From contig OX465291.1 in the NCBI GenBank assembly GCA_949987695.1, forward strand, positions 119,390,994-119,454,993: DNA of 64,000 nt. The letters run 5' to 3'. The notes beneath the pieces are model-generated. The model was not told the origin of the DNA. It worked only from the letters and a program-made list of their open reading frames with translations, and made no database searches. The stretch is from Merzomyia westermanni. Lineage: Eukaryota > Arthropoda > Insecta > Diptera > Tephritidae. The position numbers and the translations under genes were made by a program. Below are positions 1 to 9,658 of this stretch, one piece after another (position 1 is the first letter of the stretch; each line of letters starts with the position of its first letter).

Positions 1-601
1 TGGCGCCAATTGGAAACACCGCGGGATCGCAAATCGGTCTCCACTTGGTCCTTCCATCGGAGTGGTGGTCTCCCTCTTCCTCTGCTTCCACCGGCGGGTG
101 CCGATAAGAATACCTTCTGGGCTGGAGCATCTTCGCTCATTCGCACTACGTGGCCTAGCCAGCGAAGCCGCTGTGTTTTAATTCGCTGAACTATGTCGGC
201 GTCTGCGTAAAGTTCATACAGCTCATCATTAAATCTTCTTCGGTACTCGCCGTCGCCAACGCGTAGAGGTCCACAAATCTTTCGAAGAACCTTTCTCTCG
301 AATACTCCCAGAGCCGCCTCATCAGATGTTGTTAGTGTCCACGCTTCTGCACCATATAGCAGGACGGGTGCGATGAGTGACTTGTAGAGTGTTATTTTCG
401 TTCGTCGAGAGAGGACTTTACTTTTCAATTGCCTACTCAGTCCGAAGTAGCATTTGTTTGCAAGAGTGATTCTTCGTCGGATTTCTAGGCTAACATTATT
501 GTTGGTATTAATGCTGGTTCCCAGGTAAACGAAGTCCTTTACTATTTCGAAATTATTGCTGCCAACAGTGGCTTGGTTGCCAAGGCGCGAATGCGCTGAC
601 T
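1..601 (-). pseudogene. LINE reverse transcriptase ORF, C-terminal part (inverted 3' segment)
   Basis: Read on the minus strand from about position 600 to 1, this is the C-terminal end of an APE-type LINE polyprotein. Recognisable blocks in order are VKDFVYLG, INTNNNVSLEIRRRI, LYKSLIAPVLLYGAEAW and RWLGHVVRM, followed by a GRGRPPLRW segment near the tail. Such tails follow the catalytic domain in endonuclease-reverse transcriptase LINEs of the RTE/jockey-like kind common in insects. The clade is assigned from memory. The frame is open over almost the whole stretch, and the real 3' end lies left of the window. The upstream part of the same protein lies at 604-1788 on the opposite strand. The two pieces overlap by a 25-bp inverted repeat (577-601 and 1757-1781), so this is one rearranged insertion, not two genes. 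Confidence 0.85.
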
Positions 602-603
602 GA

Positions 604-1788
604 AAAAAAAGAGAGGCAGAAAAGCGTGAAATAAAGGAGCTTGAGATGCTGGCCAACGGGAATAATGCCCGAAAATTCTATCAAAAAATTCGGCGAATGA
701 CAGAAGGTTTCAAACCCGGGGCAAACTCCTGTAAGAATGAGAACGGCGACCTGGTGACCGATGTTCAGAGAACACTCAGAATATGGAGGGATCACTTCTC
801 TGCCCTTTTAAATGGAGAAACTGAACAAGAAACCAGAGAAGATGCCGAACCCGAGCCCACAATCGAAGATGATGGAATTGACGTTCCACAACCCGACTAC
901 AATGAGGTGCGAATAGCAATATCCCGATTGAAAAACAATAAAGCAGCTGGCGCTGATGGTTTGCCTGCTGAGCTATTCAAACACGGAGGCGAGGAGCTGG
1001 TAAGGCGCATGCATCAGCTTCTATGCAGAATTTGGTCGGATGAATGCATGCCTGAAGATTGGAATCTAAGTGTTCTCTGCCCAATCCATAAGAAGGGCGA
1101 TCCTGTAAACTGCGCCAACTATCGCGGAATCAGCCTTTTGAATATCGCATATAAGGTCCTATCAAGCGTATTGTGCGAAAGACTGAAACCTGATGTGAAC
1201 AGACTGATTGGACCTTATCAGTGTGGCTTCAGACCTGGTAAATCTACCATCGACCAGATTTTTACAATACGCCAAATCTTGGAAAAAACCCGTGAAAAAA
1301 GAATCGACACGCATCATCTCTTTGTTGATTTTAAAGCCGCTTTCGATAGCACGAAAAGGAGCTGCCTATATGCCGCTATGTCTGAATTTGGTTTCCCCGC
1401 AAAACTTATACGGCTATGCAAAATGACCTTGAGCAACACCGCCAGCTCGGTCAGAATTGGGAAGTACCTCTCCGAGCCGTTCGAAACTAAACGAGGTTTC
1501 AGACAGGGTGACCCCCTATCGTGCGATTTCTTTAATTTAATGCTGGAGAAAATAATACAAGCTGCAGAACTTAACCGCGCTGGAACAATATTTTATAAAA
1601 GCGTCCAACTGTTGGCATATGCTGACGATATTGATATCATTGGCCTTAACAACCGCGCCGTAACTTCTGCTTACTCCAAATTAGAAAAAGAAGCGGAGAA
1701 AATGGGATTGGTGGTGAACGAGGGCAAAACGAAGTACCTTCTGTCATCATGCAAAGAGTCAGCGCATTCGCGCCTTGGCAATGTCTAG
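604..1788 (+). pseudogene. LINE reverse transcriptase core (plus-strand segment of the rearranged copy)
   Basis: The open frame runs from about 604; the Met at 646 is only the first ATG and not a native start, because KRREIKELE-type sequence continues upstream in frame. It encodes the fingers and palm of a non-LTR reverse transcriptase. Visible blocks are KNNKAAGADGLPAELFK, PIHKKGDP, NYRGISLLNIAYKVLS, GPYQCGFRPGKSTIDQIF, a DFKAAFDS palm motif carrying the first catalytic Asp, RGFRQGDPLS, and LLAYADDIDIIG with the catalytic ADD. The upstream endonuclease domain is missing. Translation stops just after SAHSRLGN, where the native protein would continue; that continuation is found inverted at 1-600. 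The copy is therefore dead but little mutated. An uninverted relative lies at 51700-52718. Confidence 0.9.
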
Positions 1789-2198
1789 GTTCGCATGGAG
1801 CTAAATATTAAATACCTAGCTTTGTCGTCCGGTTGTGATTTCAACCAACTTCATGGGGCTATGTCCTGTAATTTCCACAATAATGTGTTAGGTTATTCGT
1901 TCTTATAGTCCCGAAACTAAGGTCGACTTTCCCAGGTACATAATCTGCTTTTTACACGTATACAACCCGCGGCCTATCTTTAATCCGACCTCATATGAAG
2001 ACCACAATCAATCACTTAAACGAACTGTTAAACAAACGCAAAACAAGATTTGGTTTAATTATTCGTTTGCCCTTACAGTCTCCATATACGAATAACATTG
2101 AAAATTTATGGGGAAATGCAAATACTTTAAGCAAGTAAAATACGATAACTATGGATTTAACTCATTAATTCCCATTTGCATATTATGTTATCAGCGAG
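1782..2198. other. No recognisable feature
   Basis: AT-rich sequence between two LINE remnants. I see no usable frame, inverted repeat or RNA-like element. It may hold decayed upstream parts of the following LINE tail. Confidence 0.4.
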
Positions 2199-2259
2199 AT
2201 GTCGCTTTCATTAGCCCTTTTATGGGGAGATGAATCAGAAACTATAGGATACAATAAAT

Positions 2260-2727
2260 TAAAAAAAATCCTTTTACTACCTAGATATTTATTATTATTA
2301 CCATTAGTAAGACCGATCCTAGAATGCGGTCCAATTATTTGGAGAAGGTACCAGATTCAAGTAGATCGTATTGAATCAGTTCAAAAACAGTTCTTACTTT
2401 TCGCGTTAAGAGATCATTTGCTTGAAACTTATTAATCTCCCCACCCTTTATAGTAGCAGGGAAATGCTTTGGAGTCATATTTATGATTACATTTTTGACG
2501 GGTTGGTTTCCAGCCCATTTCTGCTGAGTGAAGTGTACTTTAACGTTCCTTCTCGTCCATCAATATATGTTCAACCTCTCGTCCTGAAACAATGTTTAAT
2601 CAATTTTGAATTAAGTGAGCTTTTCCGATGTTTATGTCATAATTGTAACTCCCCCTCCAGCACGTTTGATATTTCTGACCCGCTTCTTAGCATTAGAGAA
2701 TCAAAACTATCCACACTTAATCAATAA
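2260..2727 (+). pseudogene. LINE polyprotein C-terminal remnant (CR1/jockey-like), frameshifted
   Basis: Two overlapping frames together read as the tail of a second LINE protein. The first has LVRPILECGPIIWRRYQ and VDRIESVQKQFLLFALR, the typical post-palm segment in which a 'RPILEYG..IW' block is followed by 'IE..QK.F'. The second (about 2422-2727) continues with LINLPTLYSSREMLW, IFDGLVSSPFLL and NVPSRPS, and ends in SIRESKLSTLNQ before a stop. The split between frames near 2420 is a frameshift. No reverse-transcriptase catalytic motif is present, so this is a 5'-truncated copy. An AATAATAA-rich tail follows. The family differs from the LINE at 1-1788. Confidence 0.75.
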
Positions 2728-3480
2728 TAATTTCACGAGTGTATGTGGTAGCTTTACACAAGATGTTATTTATTTATTGTTTATTCATTAATAATGTTAA
2801 ATATATATGAGGATTAAAGTTTAAGTTAAACAATCTGATTTATTATTTTACTTTTGCAAAGATTCGCAACGTAGATGTCACGGCACAACTTAACTTCTCG
2901 GCGTATGTTCTTCAACTGAACTCTTTTTTCGTTTCTTTTTAAATTGGGCATTTCGGTAAGTTTGACTTTCGTCAAGATGATGCAATTTGCAAGGTTGTAT
3001 TTCATTATTCCAAAATGTATTACAAAAAAAAAAGAAAGTGCAGTCTTCGCCTGTGCCGAAGGCTTTATTCTTGAATACGCATCACGGTTTTAAGTGTCCT
3101 ATTCTTACTTACAGTAAGTACAAACTCTGCAAAACTAGACTGTGTTGTGTGCTGTTCATGCTGTTCATGCTGAGCCTGCATTTTACATTTACCTCGCATT
3201 TTATCATTTAGCCCAAGTGCAGCATTTATTTTCGCATTTACCATACAAATTCTGACACAGATGACAAGATTTAATAAAAATGTGTATATTTTTGCACACC
3301 TGTTGCAAATTTTAATAACCTAAAAAAACGTTTGTTAACAAAAAAACATAAGACTCGAACTTGCTTAATGTGCATTTACTAAATGCGCCACCAGGAAAGC
3401 TATTTCGAAACCAATGCCCGAAAGTGCAAAATGCTGCATTTTAACTTGAGCATAAACATGGCTACACCCCGTTAATTAAA
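2728..3480. other. Unassigned AT-rich DNA
   Basis: No supported gene or repeat. Short homopolymers occur, including a run of A near 3020, but no frame here resembles a protein I recognise. Confidence 0.4.
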
Positions 3481-3484
3481 TGAT

Positions 3485-4235
3485 ACATAGCCCAAAGCTC
3501 GTTTATCGGAAAATTGTATTGTGTGGGTCGCTATTTGATATATCTGTTCAGTCTTTTAGATTTTCACTAATCCCATTAGATATCTGGTAATTACAAAAGC
3601 TGCAAAGTTTAACGTTCCTAGGTATTCAATTGCAAGAGTTATAGCCCAAACCCTATTTATTGAAAAAATCGATTGTATGGGACCTATATGTTATGTTGGA
3701 GCGATCTGGCTGATTTTCATTTGCCACATTACGTATATAATATGTACCAAATCTGCAAAATTTTGGTTTCCCAATTACATAATTTATAGCCCAAAACCCA
3801 TTTATCGGAACTATCGGTTATATGGAAGCTGTATTTTATGTTGGTCGGATCTGGCGGATTTTCACTAGCCACATTACGTATATAAAATGTTTGAAACCTG
3901 CAAAATTTTAAGTTCATAGCTTTAACTGCAAGATTAATAGGTTATAACCTGTTTATCGGAACAATCGATTGTATGGTAGCTATGCGTTTTGTTGGTTCCT
4001 ACAAATAATTTATATATTACAAAATGGGGGCAAAATACCAAATCTCAGCCAGATAATTCTAAAAATGAGGGACTAGTTTGTAATCAAACAGATAGACAGA
4101 CAGACGGACGGACAGACCGGCATGGATAAATCGACTCAGCTCATAGCCCTGATCATTTCGGTATGCTTATTTGGGTCTATCTCTTCTCCTTCTCATACTT
4201 ACAAACATCGGACCAAAGTTATAATACCATGAATG
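3485..4235 (+). repeat. Dispersed repeat with about 150-bp internal periodicity
   Basis: A motif of the form 'atagcccaaa.cc.tttatcgga' followed by a '..tcg.ttgtatgg' block recurs near 3491, 3645, 3790 and 3945, a spacing of about 145-155 bp. The units share 'tatgttggt.cgatctggc.gattttca' and 'cacattacgtatataa' blocks. The array then passes into a conserved non-coding tail: a gacagacagacggacggacag stretch near 4090, 'aaatcgactcagctcatagc', and 'cggaccaaagttataat' near 4213. The same tail and periodic part occur inverted at about 46225-46812, so this is a mobile or formerly mobile repeat, not a local satellite. Short frames inside it (for example 3677-3868) follow the repeat and are not genes. 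Confidence 0.75.
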
Positions 4236-4309
4236 GTATATAAAAAGCCTTGCGCTATTCGCCCCTAGAGTCGGTTGGGCAAGATGGTGGGTTATCCGTT
4301 GGGAATTAT

Positions 4310-4324
4310 TATTATTATTATTAA
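4310..4324. repeat. (ATT)n microsatellite
   Basis: A short perfect ATT run of about five units between the dispersed repeat and the first SINE. Confidence 0.8.
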
Positions 4325-4462
4325 TGTATTAAATCCTGCAATTGTTTGTTAACTCACTTCACTAGGTGGAGCAGGGATCGAGATATACGGAAAATTTTTT
4401 TTTAAATTTTTAAGTAACTTCCCGGTAGGCTAGAGCAATTAAACTTTACACTAAAATCAACG

Positions 4463-4811
4463 GCGGCCGCCGTGGTGTGAACGTAGTGTTGCCGGCCTAC
4501 CACACCGAAGGTCCATGGTTCGAGCCCTGGTACAGGTAACATCAAAAGTGATTTGAAAAAAGTTTTTCAAAACGGGGTCGCCCCTCGGCAGTGGTTTGGC
4601 AAACTCTCCGAGTGTATTTCTGCCATGACAGGCTTCTCAGCAAAAATTCGTCTCCTTTGTAGATGCCGTTCGGAGTCGGCAAAAAACTGTAGGTCCCACC
4701 AATTTGTAGGGAAAATCGGCACCTCACAAATTGGAAGAGAAGCTTGGCGCAAAAATCTCTTAGGAGGTTTATGATGATATACCTGTTGTATATCGCGCCA
4801 TAGAGATAGAG
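4463..4811 (+). mobile_element. tRNA-Val-like SINE, copy 1
   Basis: About 350 bp beginning GCGGCCGCCGTGGTGTG. The first 75 bp resemble a tRNA-Val: CCGTGGTGT where the A box would be, GGCCTACCACACC in the anticodon-arm position, GAAGGTCC before the T arm, and GGTTCGAGCCC as a canonical B box. A conserved unique body follows, and the 3' end reads TATATCGCGCCATAGAGATAGAGA. Probable target duplications are AAAATCAAC (4453-4461) and AAGATCAAC (4812-4820), with one mismatch. Transcription would be by RNA polymerase III from the internal boxes, and mobilisation would need a LINE. This copy lacks the 6-bp 'ttcaaa'-type stretch near 4715 that copies 2, 4 and 5 share. Open frames on both strands over the body are by-products. 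Confidence 0.85.
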
Positions 4812-4820
4812 AAGATCAAC

Positions 4821-5246
4821 AATGAAATACCCTGTGAACAAAATTCCACTGGATGGCATGCTGATCCGGAAATCTGAAAATCGCTTTTAATTAATCTCCT
4901 GGCGCCCTAAGGACTTGGAACTTAGCAGATAGTTTGGGACATGATGACAATATAATTTGTGGAAAACAAAATCTCGCTAGTTGGCGCGCTGGCCAAGATA
5001 CGTGAAAAACGGGAGAATTTTGCTAACTATTTTTGAACAACTTCCCGGTGATCTAAAGACTTTAAACTTGTCATATGCCCACCCATATTAAGGAACATAT
5101 GCACTAATAACTGAATGTATGTCTTGACCTAGTTAAGACCTGGTTCTTCTCGAACTAGTTCTTATTTGGTACTTTAGGTCTGTCTCTGGTATAGAAATTC
5201 TTCTGCCTAAGTACTGAGTTTCCTGCAGGGAATGAATGTATGTTAA
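4821..5246. other. No supported feature
   Basis: Spacer between the SINE and the CCCTGCA element. A local cluster of 'gaactagttc' and 'ctagtt' motifs resembles the interior of the neighbouring element, but no boundary can be drawn. Confidence 0.35.
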
Positions 5247-6322
5247 CCCTGCAGTCAACTGTCAAACTGGTTAGTAAACATTCTAGTTCACTAACTAGAA
5301 TTTCGTGGTCTTATTAATACCAGTTTGAGCGACTGCAACGTTTCCATTATCATGAGCAACAACAACTCTCTCCAATCGTCGATAGATGCATACGCGAGCC
5401 CAAAAGAAAACAATTCAGTATTCGGGCAGCAATTGTTCAGTTAACAACGCTGTGCTACATTTTAATTTTCTCTTTAACTAATATTCTAAGTATTGAAATA
5501 TTCATTTGATTAAATTAAGAACTTTCTTGCAAATAATATTTCTTACTATAATTATAGTAAAATCATAATCTCTTTGAGAATTTCGTGCTTCAAATAGTAC
5601 ATTTGGTTTGCAAATCATGTACGTACGTGCATGTCAACAAAATCACCCTTATTTTTTGCGACGTCGCTACTGCAAAGCGGCGTACCAGCGACGCAAACGG
5701 AGTGAGCATTGCTCAAATTAAACCACGAAAAAAAGTGAAAACGAAACGATCACTTGTCAAAGCAAAATATCAAATTCCATAAAATGTTTCAAGTAAATGT
5801 AAAGATTTTTCTCTGTGAAATCAATTTTAAAATTCATTGAAAAAAGGATTATTTAAAAAAGAAGAATAATTTTCTGTTTTCCAAGAGCAAAATTACTATG
5901 AATATCGACTATACCTTTATTGAAATTTTACACATATTTTATATATGATGACTGAAATTTCAATAAAGTGGTTTGTAATGTAATTTTGAAATTTTCTTGT
6001 ATTTTTGAACCCAAAATGAACTAAGCTCCTATGAAGTGGTACAGAAACTGGTTTGATACTGATAAATAGCCTGAGTAGTACGGCGGCTGGTATGATACTT
6101 GTGTATGTACTGACTTGTATACGAACTGGTATGATGTATATAATAACTAGTATGTAAACTGGTATGGTGCTGATGCAGAAGTGGACAATTGCTATGTCGT
6201 AGGACATCGCCATGTTAAAAATACCAGTTGCTAATATGGAAAGTTACAGAACTCCAACTAGTGGAGCCGGTTTGCCAAACTAGTATTTGACAAGTATAAA
6301 ACTAGTAGAATTGGGTGCAGGG
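5247..6322. mobile_element. Unclassified element with CCCTGCA ends, copy 1
   Basis: The left end is CCCTGCAGTCAACTG and the right end, read inwards, is CCCTGCACCCAATTC, giving a short terminal inverted repeat. The left end is preceded by TTAA (5243-5246), the target of piggyBac elements, but the right flank reads AACA, so that assignment is open. The ends are rich in ACTAGT and 'aaactagt' motifs. A related sequence lies in opposite orientation at 41944-43338, and the two share terminal blocks, a central CGTACCAGCGACGCAAA block and a Lys/Arg-rich short frame (plus strand 5585-5782, ending KPRKKVKTKRSLVKAK). This copy is about 0.3 kb shorter. No transposase is seen in either. Confidence 0.6.
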
Positions 6323-6683
6323 AACATATTTGCTTGTTTTCTATACTTCCACCACAATTCAAGTACATAACTGATATTTAGTTATATCTGAATTTACGAA
6401 GCACAAAATGATGTAAGTAAATACGAATCGGATAATAAGGTTATTACACTCCATATATATTTTGAATTATTATAGTTAAGGTCAGTGTTAGAAGACCTGT
6501 TGTGATACCACATGAAGATACTTCTCCCGGCTTAACGATTTTGAAGCATTGATGAAGGCTTTCAGGTTCTTGGTGTCAAACTAGTTACGCTACTTTTTGA
6601 TTTGATGCTGGTAGTTTTTATCATACAAATTGGTGGGCCCTACATATTCTATGGCATTTACTAAGTCAGACTAGACGCTTTTT
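6323..6683. other. No supported feature
   Basis: AT-rich spacer without a recognisable frame or repeat. Confidence 0.4.
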
Positions 6684-6757
6684 CATGACAGGAATACACT
6701 CGAAGGGTTGGCGACCTCCTTTGTGGTAGGCCAGCAAGACTACTACCACACCACATC
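6684..6757 (-). repeat. Decayed fragment of the tRNA-Val-like SINE
   Basis: The minus strand has GTGGTGTGGTAGTAG, CTTGCTGGCCTACCAC and, separately, a block matching the SINE body around its 'tcatg.cag.aatacactc' segment. The two blocks are joined with the intervening SINE sequence deleted. It is clearly older than the full-length copies. Confidence 0.55.
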
Positions 6758-6843
6758 TTGATTTGTGTCTGCTCTTTCTAATAGTGAAAACCAAAACATC
6801 TTAAACGAATCTAGACCCTGTAAATAAGCATAAAAACAAAAAC

Positions 6844-6986
6844 AAAGTGCTAGTTTTTTTAGTCAAAAGTCGAAAGTGCTGCTTTTCGTCAGCCACAAGT
6901 CGAAAATGTTAGTCTTCATACCAAATATTGAAATAGTTAGTTTTCGTAAGAAATTTTAAAAGTGTTAGTTTTCGTATGGCACGTCG
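6844..6986. repeat. Degenerate minisatellite, about 29-bp period
   Basis: Five imperfect units start near 6844, 6873, 6903, 6931 and 6959. Each is of the form aaagtgttagttttcgt followed by a variable 'caca.gtcg' half. Period is 28-30 bp. Confidence 0.6.
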
Positions 6987-7417
6987 ATATGTCCAAACCA
7001 AATTTGGTATAGAATTTAAATTGTGGCAGTTTTCGAGAAAATGATCGTGAAGGAAAGAGTTTAAATTTTAAACCAGAAATGTCTTAACAATTAAAAAACA
7101 TAAAAATCATTTGTATCAGTTGGCAGAATTCGAACCGACGCTCCCGCATTAAAGTGCTCTGCTCTACCCACTGAGCTACGGTGCACACAAAACTGTATTG
7201 AGAAAAATTCAATGACTTGAAAAAGCTTTCAGAAATAAATGAAAGGAAATTAAAAAAACTTTAGACGTTTTTTTCAGTTCAGTTTTATGTCTAATTCGCA
7301 ATAAACTCAAAATTGGTGGAGGTAATTTAACGGTTTGGAATTTATTACAAAAACGTTTGAAAAATTGCTTCAACCGACAAGCGGTTTAAAATTTAGGCTC
7401 AAATTTTTAGTCGTGAA
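6960..7417 (-). mobile_element. Diverged relative of the tRNA-bearing MITE at 31930-32388
   Basis: The stretch aligns by eye with the minus-strand reading of the MITE at 31930-32388. Shared blocks include 'aaattttaaa..gaaatgtc', the embedded tRNA-like module (7117-7185), 'acacaa.a.tatt..g..aaaattc', 'caaaattgg..gaggt.att', 'ggaattta.tac', and a right end 'ggtttaaaat...aaatttttag.cgtgaag' that corresponds to the other copy's terminal repeat. The left end is too diverged to place and is given approximately. The agreement runs on both sides of the tRNA-like part, so the tRNA-like sequence belongs to the family and is not a chance insertion in one copy. Confidence 0.55.
7117..7185 (-). ncRNA. tRNA-like module (pol III A and B boxes) inside a MITE relative
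   Basis: The minus strand reads CACCGTAGCTCAGTGGGTAG (TAGCTCAGTGGG is a perfect A box), then GAGCAGAGCACTTTAATGC, then CGGTTCGAATTCTG (near-perfect B box). The D arm GCTC..GAGC pairs. The acceptor stem is poor and the anticodon arm is irregular, so this is not a functional tRNA gene. Confidence 0.6.
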
Positions 7418-7922
7418 GGCAGCGAAGCATGGTTAAAACGAATTTATTTATACCATATTTTGTAAACTTTTGAAGCATTTAACATGCTTTTATATAAGAT
7501 GCAACATTTTTGGCGACTAAGTGCATACAAGAATTGTCAATAAAACAGAAATATATATAAACCCAGCACATAACCATATTCACATGCATACAATTCTACA
7601 TCAATGATAGCAATTTTGTAACTTGAAAACATTTCGAAACAGTTTCATAGCAATTGGAATTAGTTGCAGTTGAAGCAGATAAGCAGCAATCACGGAACGT
7701 GCACAATGAAATACCAACAACAACCACACTTAAAAAAAGATTTCGCCGTTGGTAGAGCTGGATGGAATAACGGAAAAAGGCTTTGCAATACCAATCGTAG
7801 ATTTGCAATGGAGACGACTGATAATTGCAGGCATATGACCCCATTACACACATCGACATAAACAAAAAAACACACATACTTATGCAAATCTATATGTATT
7901 GTTTGGAATTAATTTGTAATGA
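7418..7922. other. No supported feature
   Basis: AT-rich. Short overlapping frames near 7600-7880 on both strands do not resemble a known protein. Confidence 0.4.
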
Positions 7923-7924
7923 AC

Positions 7925-8713
7925 CCCTTCAAACATTATCGGAGTGCTCATAACTTAGGGGTCCGATATGAATCCTAAATATGCGAAAAATATGAGCCTC
8001 AGAAATACGATCATCCAGGAGTCTTTTACGACTCCGATGTGATGAAAATTATGGGCCTTATACGGAAAGTGTTCATTTAACAGAGCAACTTTCGAGCAGA
8101 TATTCATATTGTTTGTTTAAAAAAAAATATTTTTCATGAAAAAATGTATGTTTTTTGCTGTTCCTGACATATGTATATGCATTTTCGTGGACGTCATATC
8201 AAGTCAACTGCAATGGGAAAGTCTATTCCATAAAGTTGTGACTATATCGAAATACCGTACCAAAGTATTGGTGGTTTTAGTGTAACTTTTTTCTTTTTTT
8301 AAACACATGGGAAGTAGGCACCGATGAATCGTTGTTTTATCCCAAATATCTTTAATAAAAAATTGTGCTAAACATAGCCTCAGACAACATATTCCTACAT
8401 AGCTGAATTTCAGTTCAAAAAGTTATCTTTTAAGGGCCCAAAAAGACCAGAGTGTATGGGATATAAATCACTCCCAACAGCTTCTTATAGGAGTCATTTT
8501 GGAGTCCCATATGTATCGATTATGAGGCAAAAGAGTGTCATATATGACTCCTGTTCCAGCTCATATGATACATGAAATTCGGCTCATATCAGACGACCAT
8601 CGCAAGAAGTGAAATACCCTCATTTCAGACTCATAAATGAGCTCACAAAAAGCGTAAATGCTCCAATTTAGGACTCCTTTCTGACTCATTTATAACTCCT
8701 ATGGTTTGATGGG
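7925..8713. mobile_element. Fold-back or MITE-like repeat rich in GGAGTC/GACTCC
   Basis: The left end CCCTTCAAACATTATCGGAG and the right end, read inwards, CCCATCAAACCATAGGAG form an imperfect terminal inverted repeat. It continues as weaker inverted similarity (TCCTAAAT, 'gag.ctca'). The interior holds many copies of GGAGTC, GACTCC and ACTCAT. No convincing target duplication flanks it, so the family is unknown and the ends are approximate. Confidence 0.45.
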
Positions 8714-8752
8714 ACGTATTCGGGTTTCTACAACAGTTCAAATTTGAGCTAA

Positions 8753-9037
8753 CAGCTCAACCATATATAAACGCACAGCGTTTTTCGACGCACAAAAGCC
8801 GAATTTATACCAGGTGATATCGCGGCGAATTAATTGCTGTATACACACACCTACTTCATGAGTTTTGTTTTTGCTTTCTCGGCTTCTCCTGTCAAATTGC
8901 ATAGAAATTTTTTATTTTGACACTAGACGCCGCTGCTCATATGTTCTCAGGATATCATCTGTAAGTGAATTCGCTTGGTTGCCCTCATACAATTTGTATT
9001 GTGCGTTGTAGCTGTGCGTTTTTATATGGTTGAGCTG
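8753..9037. mobile_element. Harbinger-type MITE (TAA target duplication)
   Basis: Terminal inverted repeats of about 26 bp begin CAGCTCAACCATATA and end in AACGCACAG, differing at one base between the two ends. The element is bounded by TAA at 8750-8752 and 9038-9040. A 3-bp TWA duplication with TIRs of this size is typical of PIF/Harbinger derivatives. At 285 bp it has no coding capacity. Confidence 0.7.
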
Positions 9038-9040
9038 TAA

Positions 9041-9658
9041 GAACTGTGCCGAAAAGAAACTCCATACTTTTTATTCATTATTTCTAATTGCGTTAGCGTT
9101 TGATGTCAATGCTTTTATTGCTTTATTTTTCTATTTTAATTATAAATCCATTTTTACGATGCCGCCTATCGAAGATCACGTTCATAAACAAATTGTGCAC
9201 AGTTAATGCCCAGAAAGGGGAAGTTCGTATAGACAGCTTGCTAAATGGTATAAAGTGAGTGTGAAAACATAGATATCAAGTTTGGAGAAACTTGTTCGTT
9301 GAAGGATTTGGCATAAAGTGCAAGAAGTTGAGGAGAAAAAAATTTAGAAAAGGGTTATAAGCATGATTCAATTACAAGAAGGTTATCTCTCTAGCCGACG
9401 TTTACTTTTGACACTTCCATTTTCTGGGTTTCTTTTGCTAACGAAAAAAAGTAGGAGTATTTTTTTTTTTGTCGAGGAAATAGTAGAAGAAAAATCAAAA
9501 AAGTAGGAGATTAGTAGTAATACATTTTGTAAGGTCAACTAAATACAACATCAAACCATGTCATCCCACACTATCACTTTATAAATTGCTGTACAAAAAA
9601 AAAACAATAAAAAACGGTCACTGCTCAAACAAAAATTAAAATAAAAATTTATACGTAT
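9041..9658. other. No supported feature
   Basis: AT-rich spacer with several homopolymer A and T runs. No recognisable gene or repeat. Confidence 0.4.

Noticed and set aside
6844..6986. CRISPR-like array of regularly spaced repeats
   Set aside because: Units are imperfect head-to-tail minisatellite copies without unique spacers, in a eukaryotic context.
7117..7185. Functional tRNA gene
   Set aside because: Boxes are good, but the acceptor stem does not pair and the anticodon arm is irregular; the sequence sits inside a repeat family.
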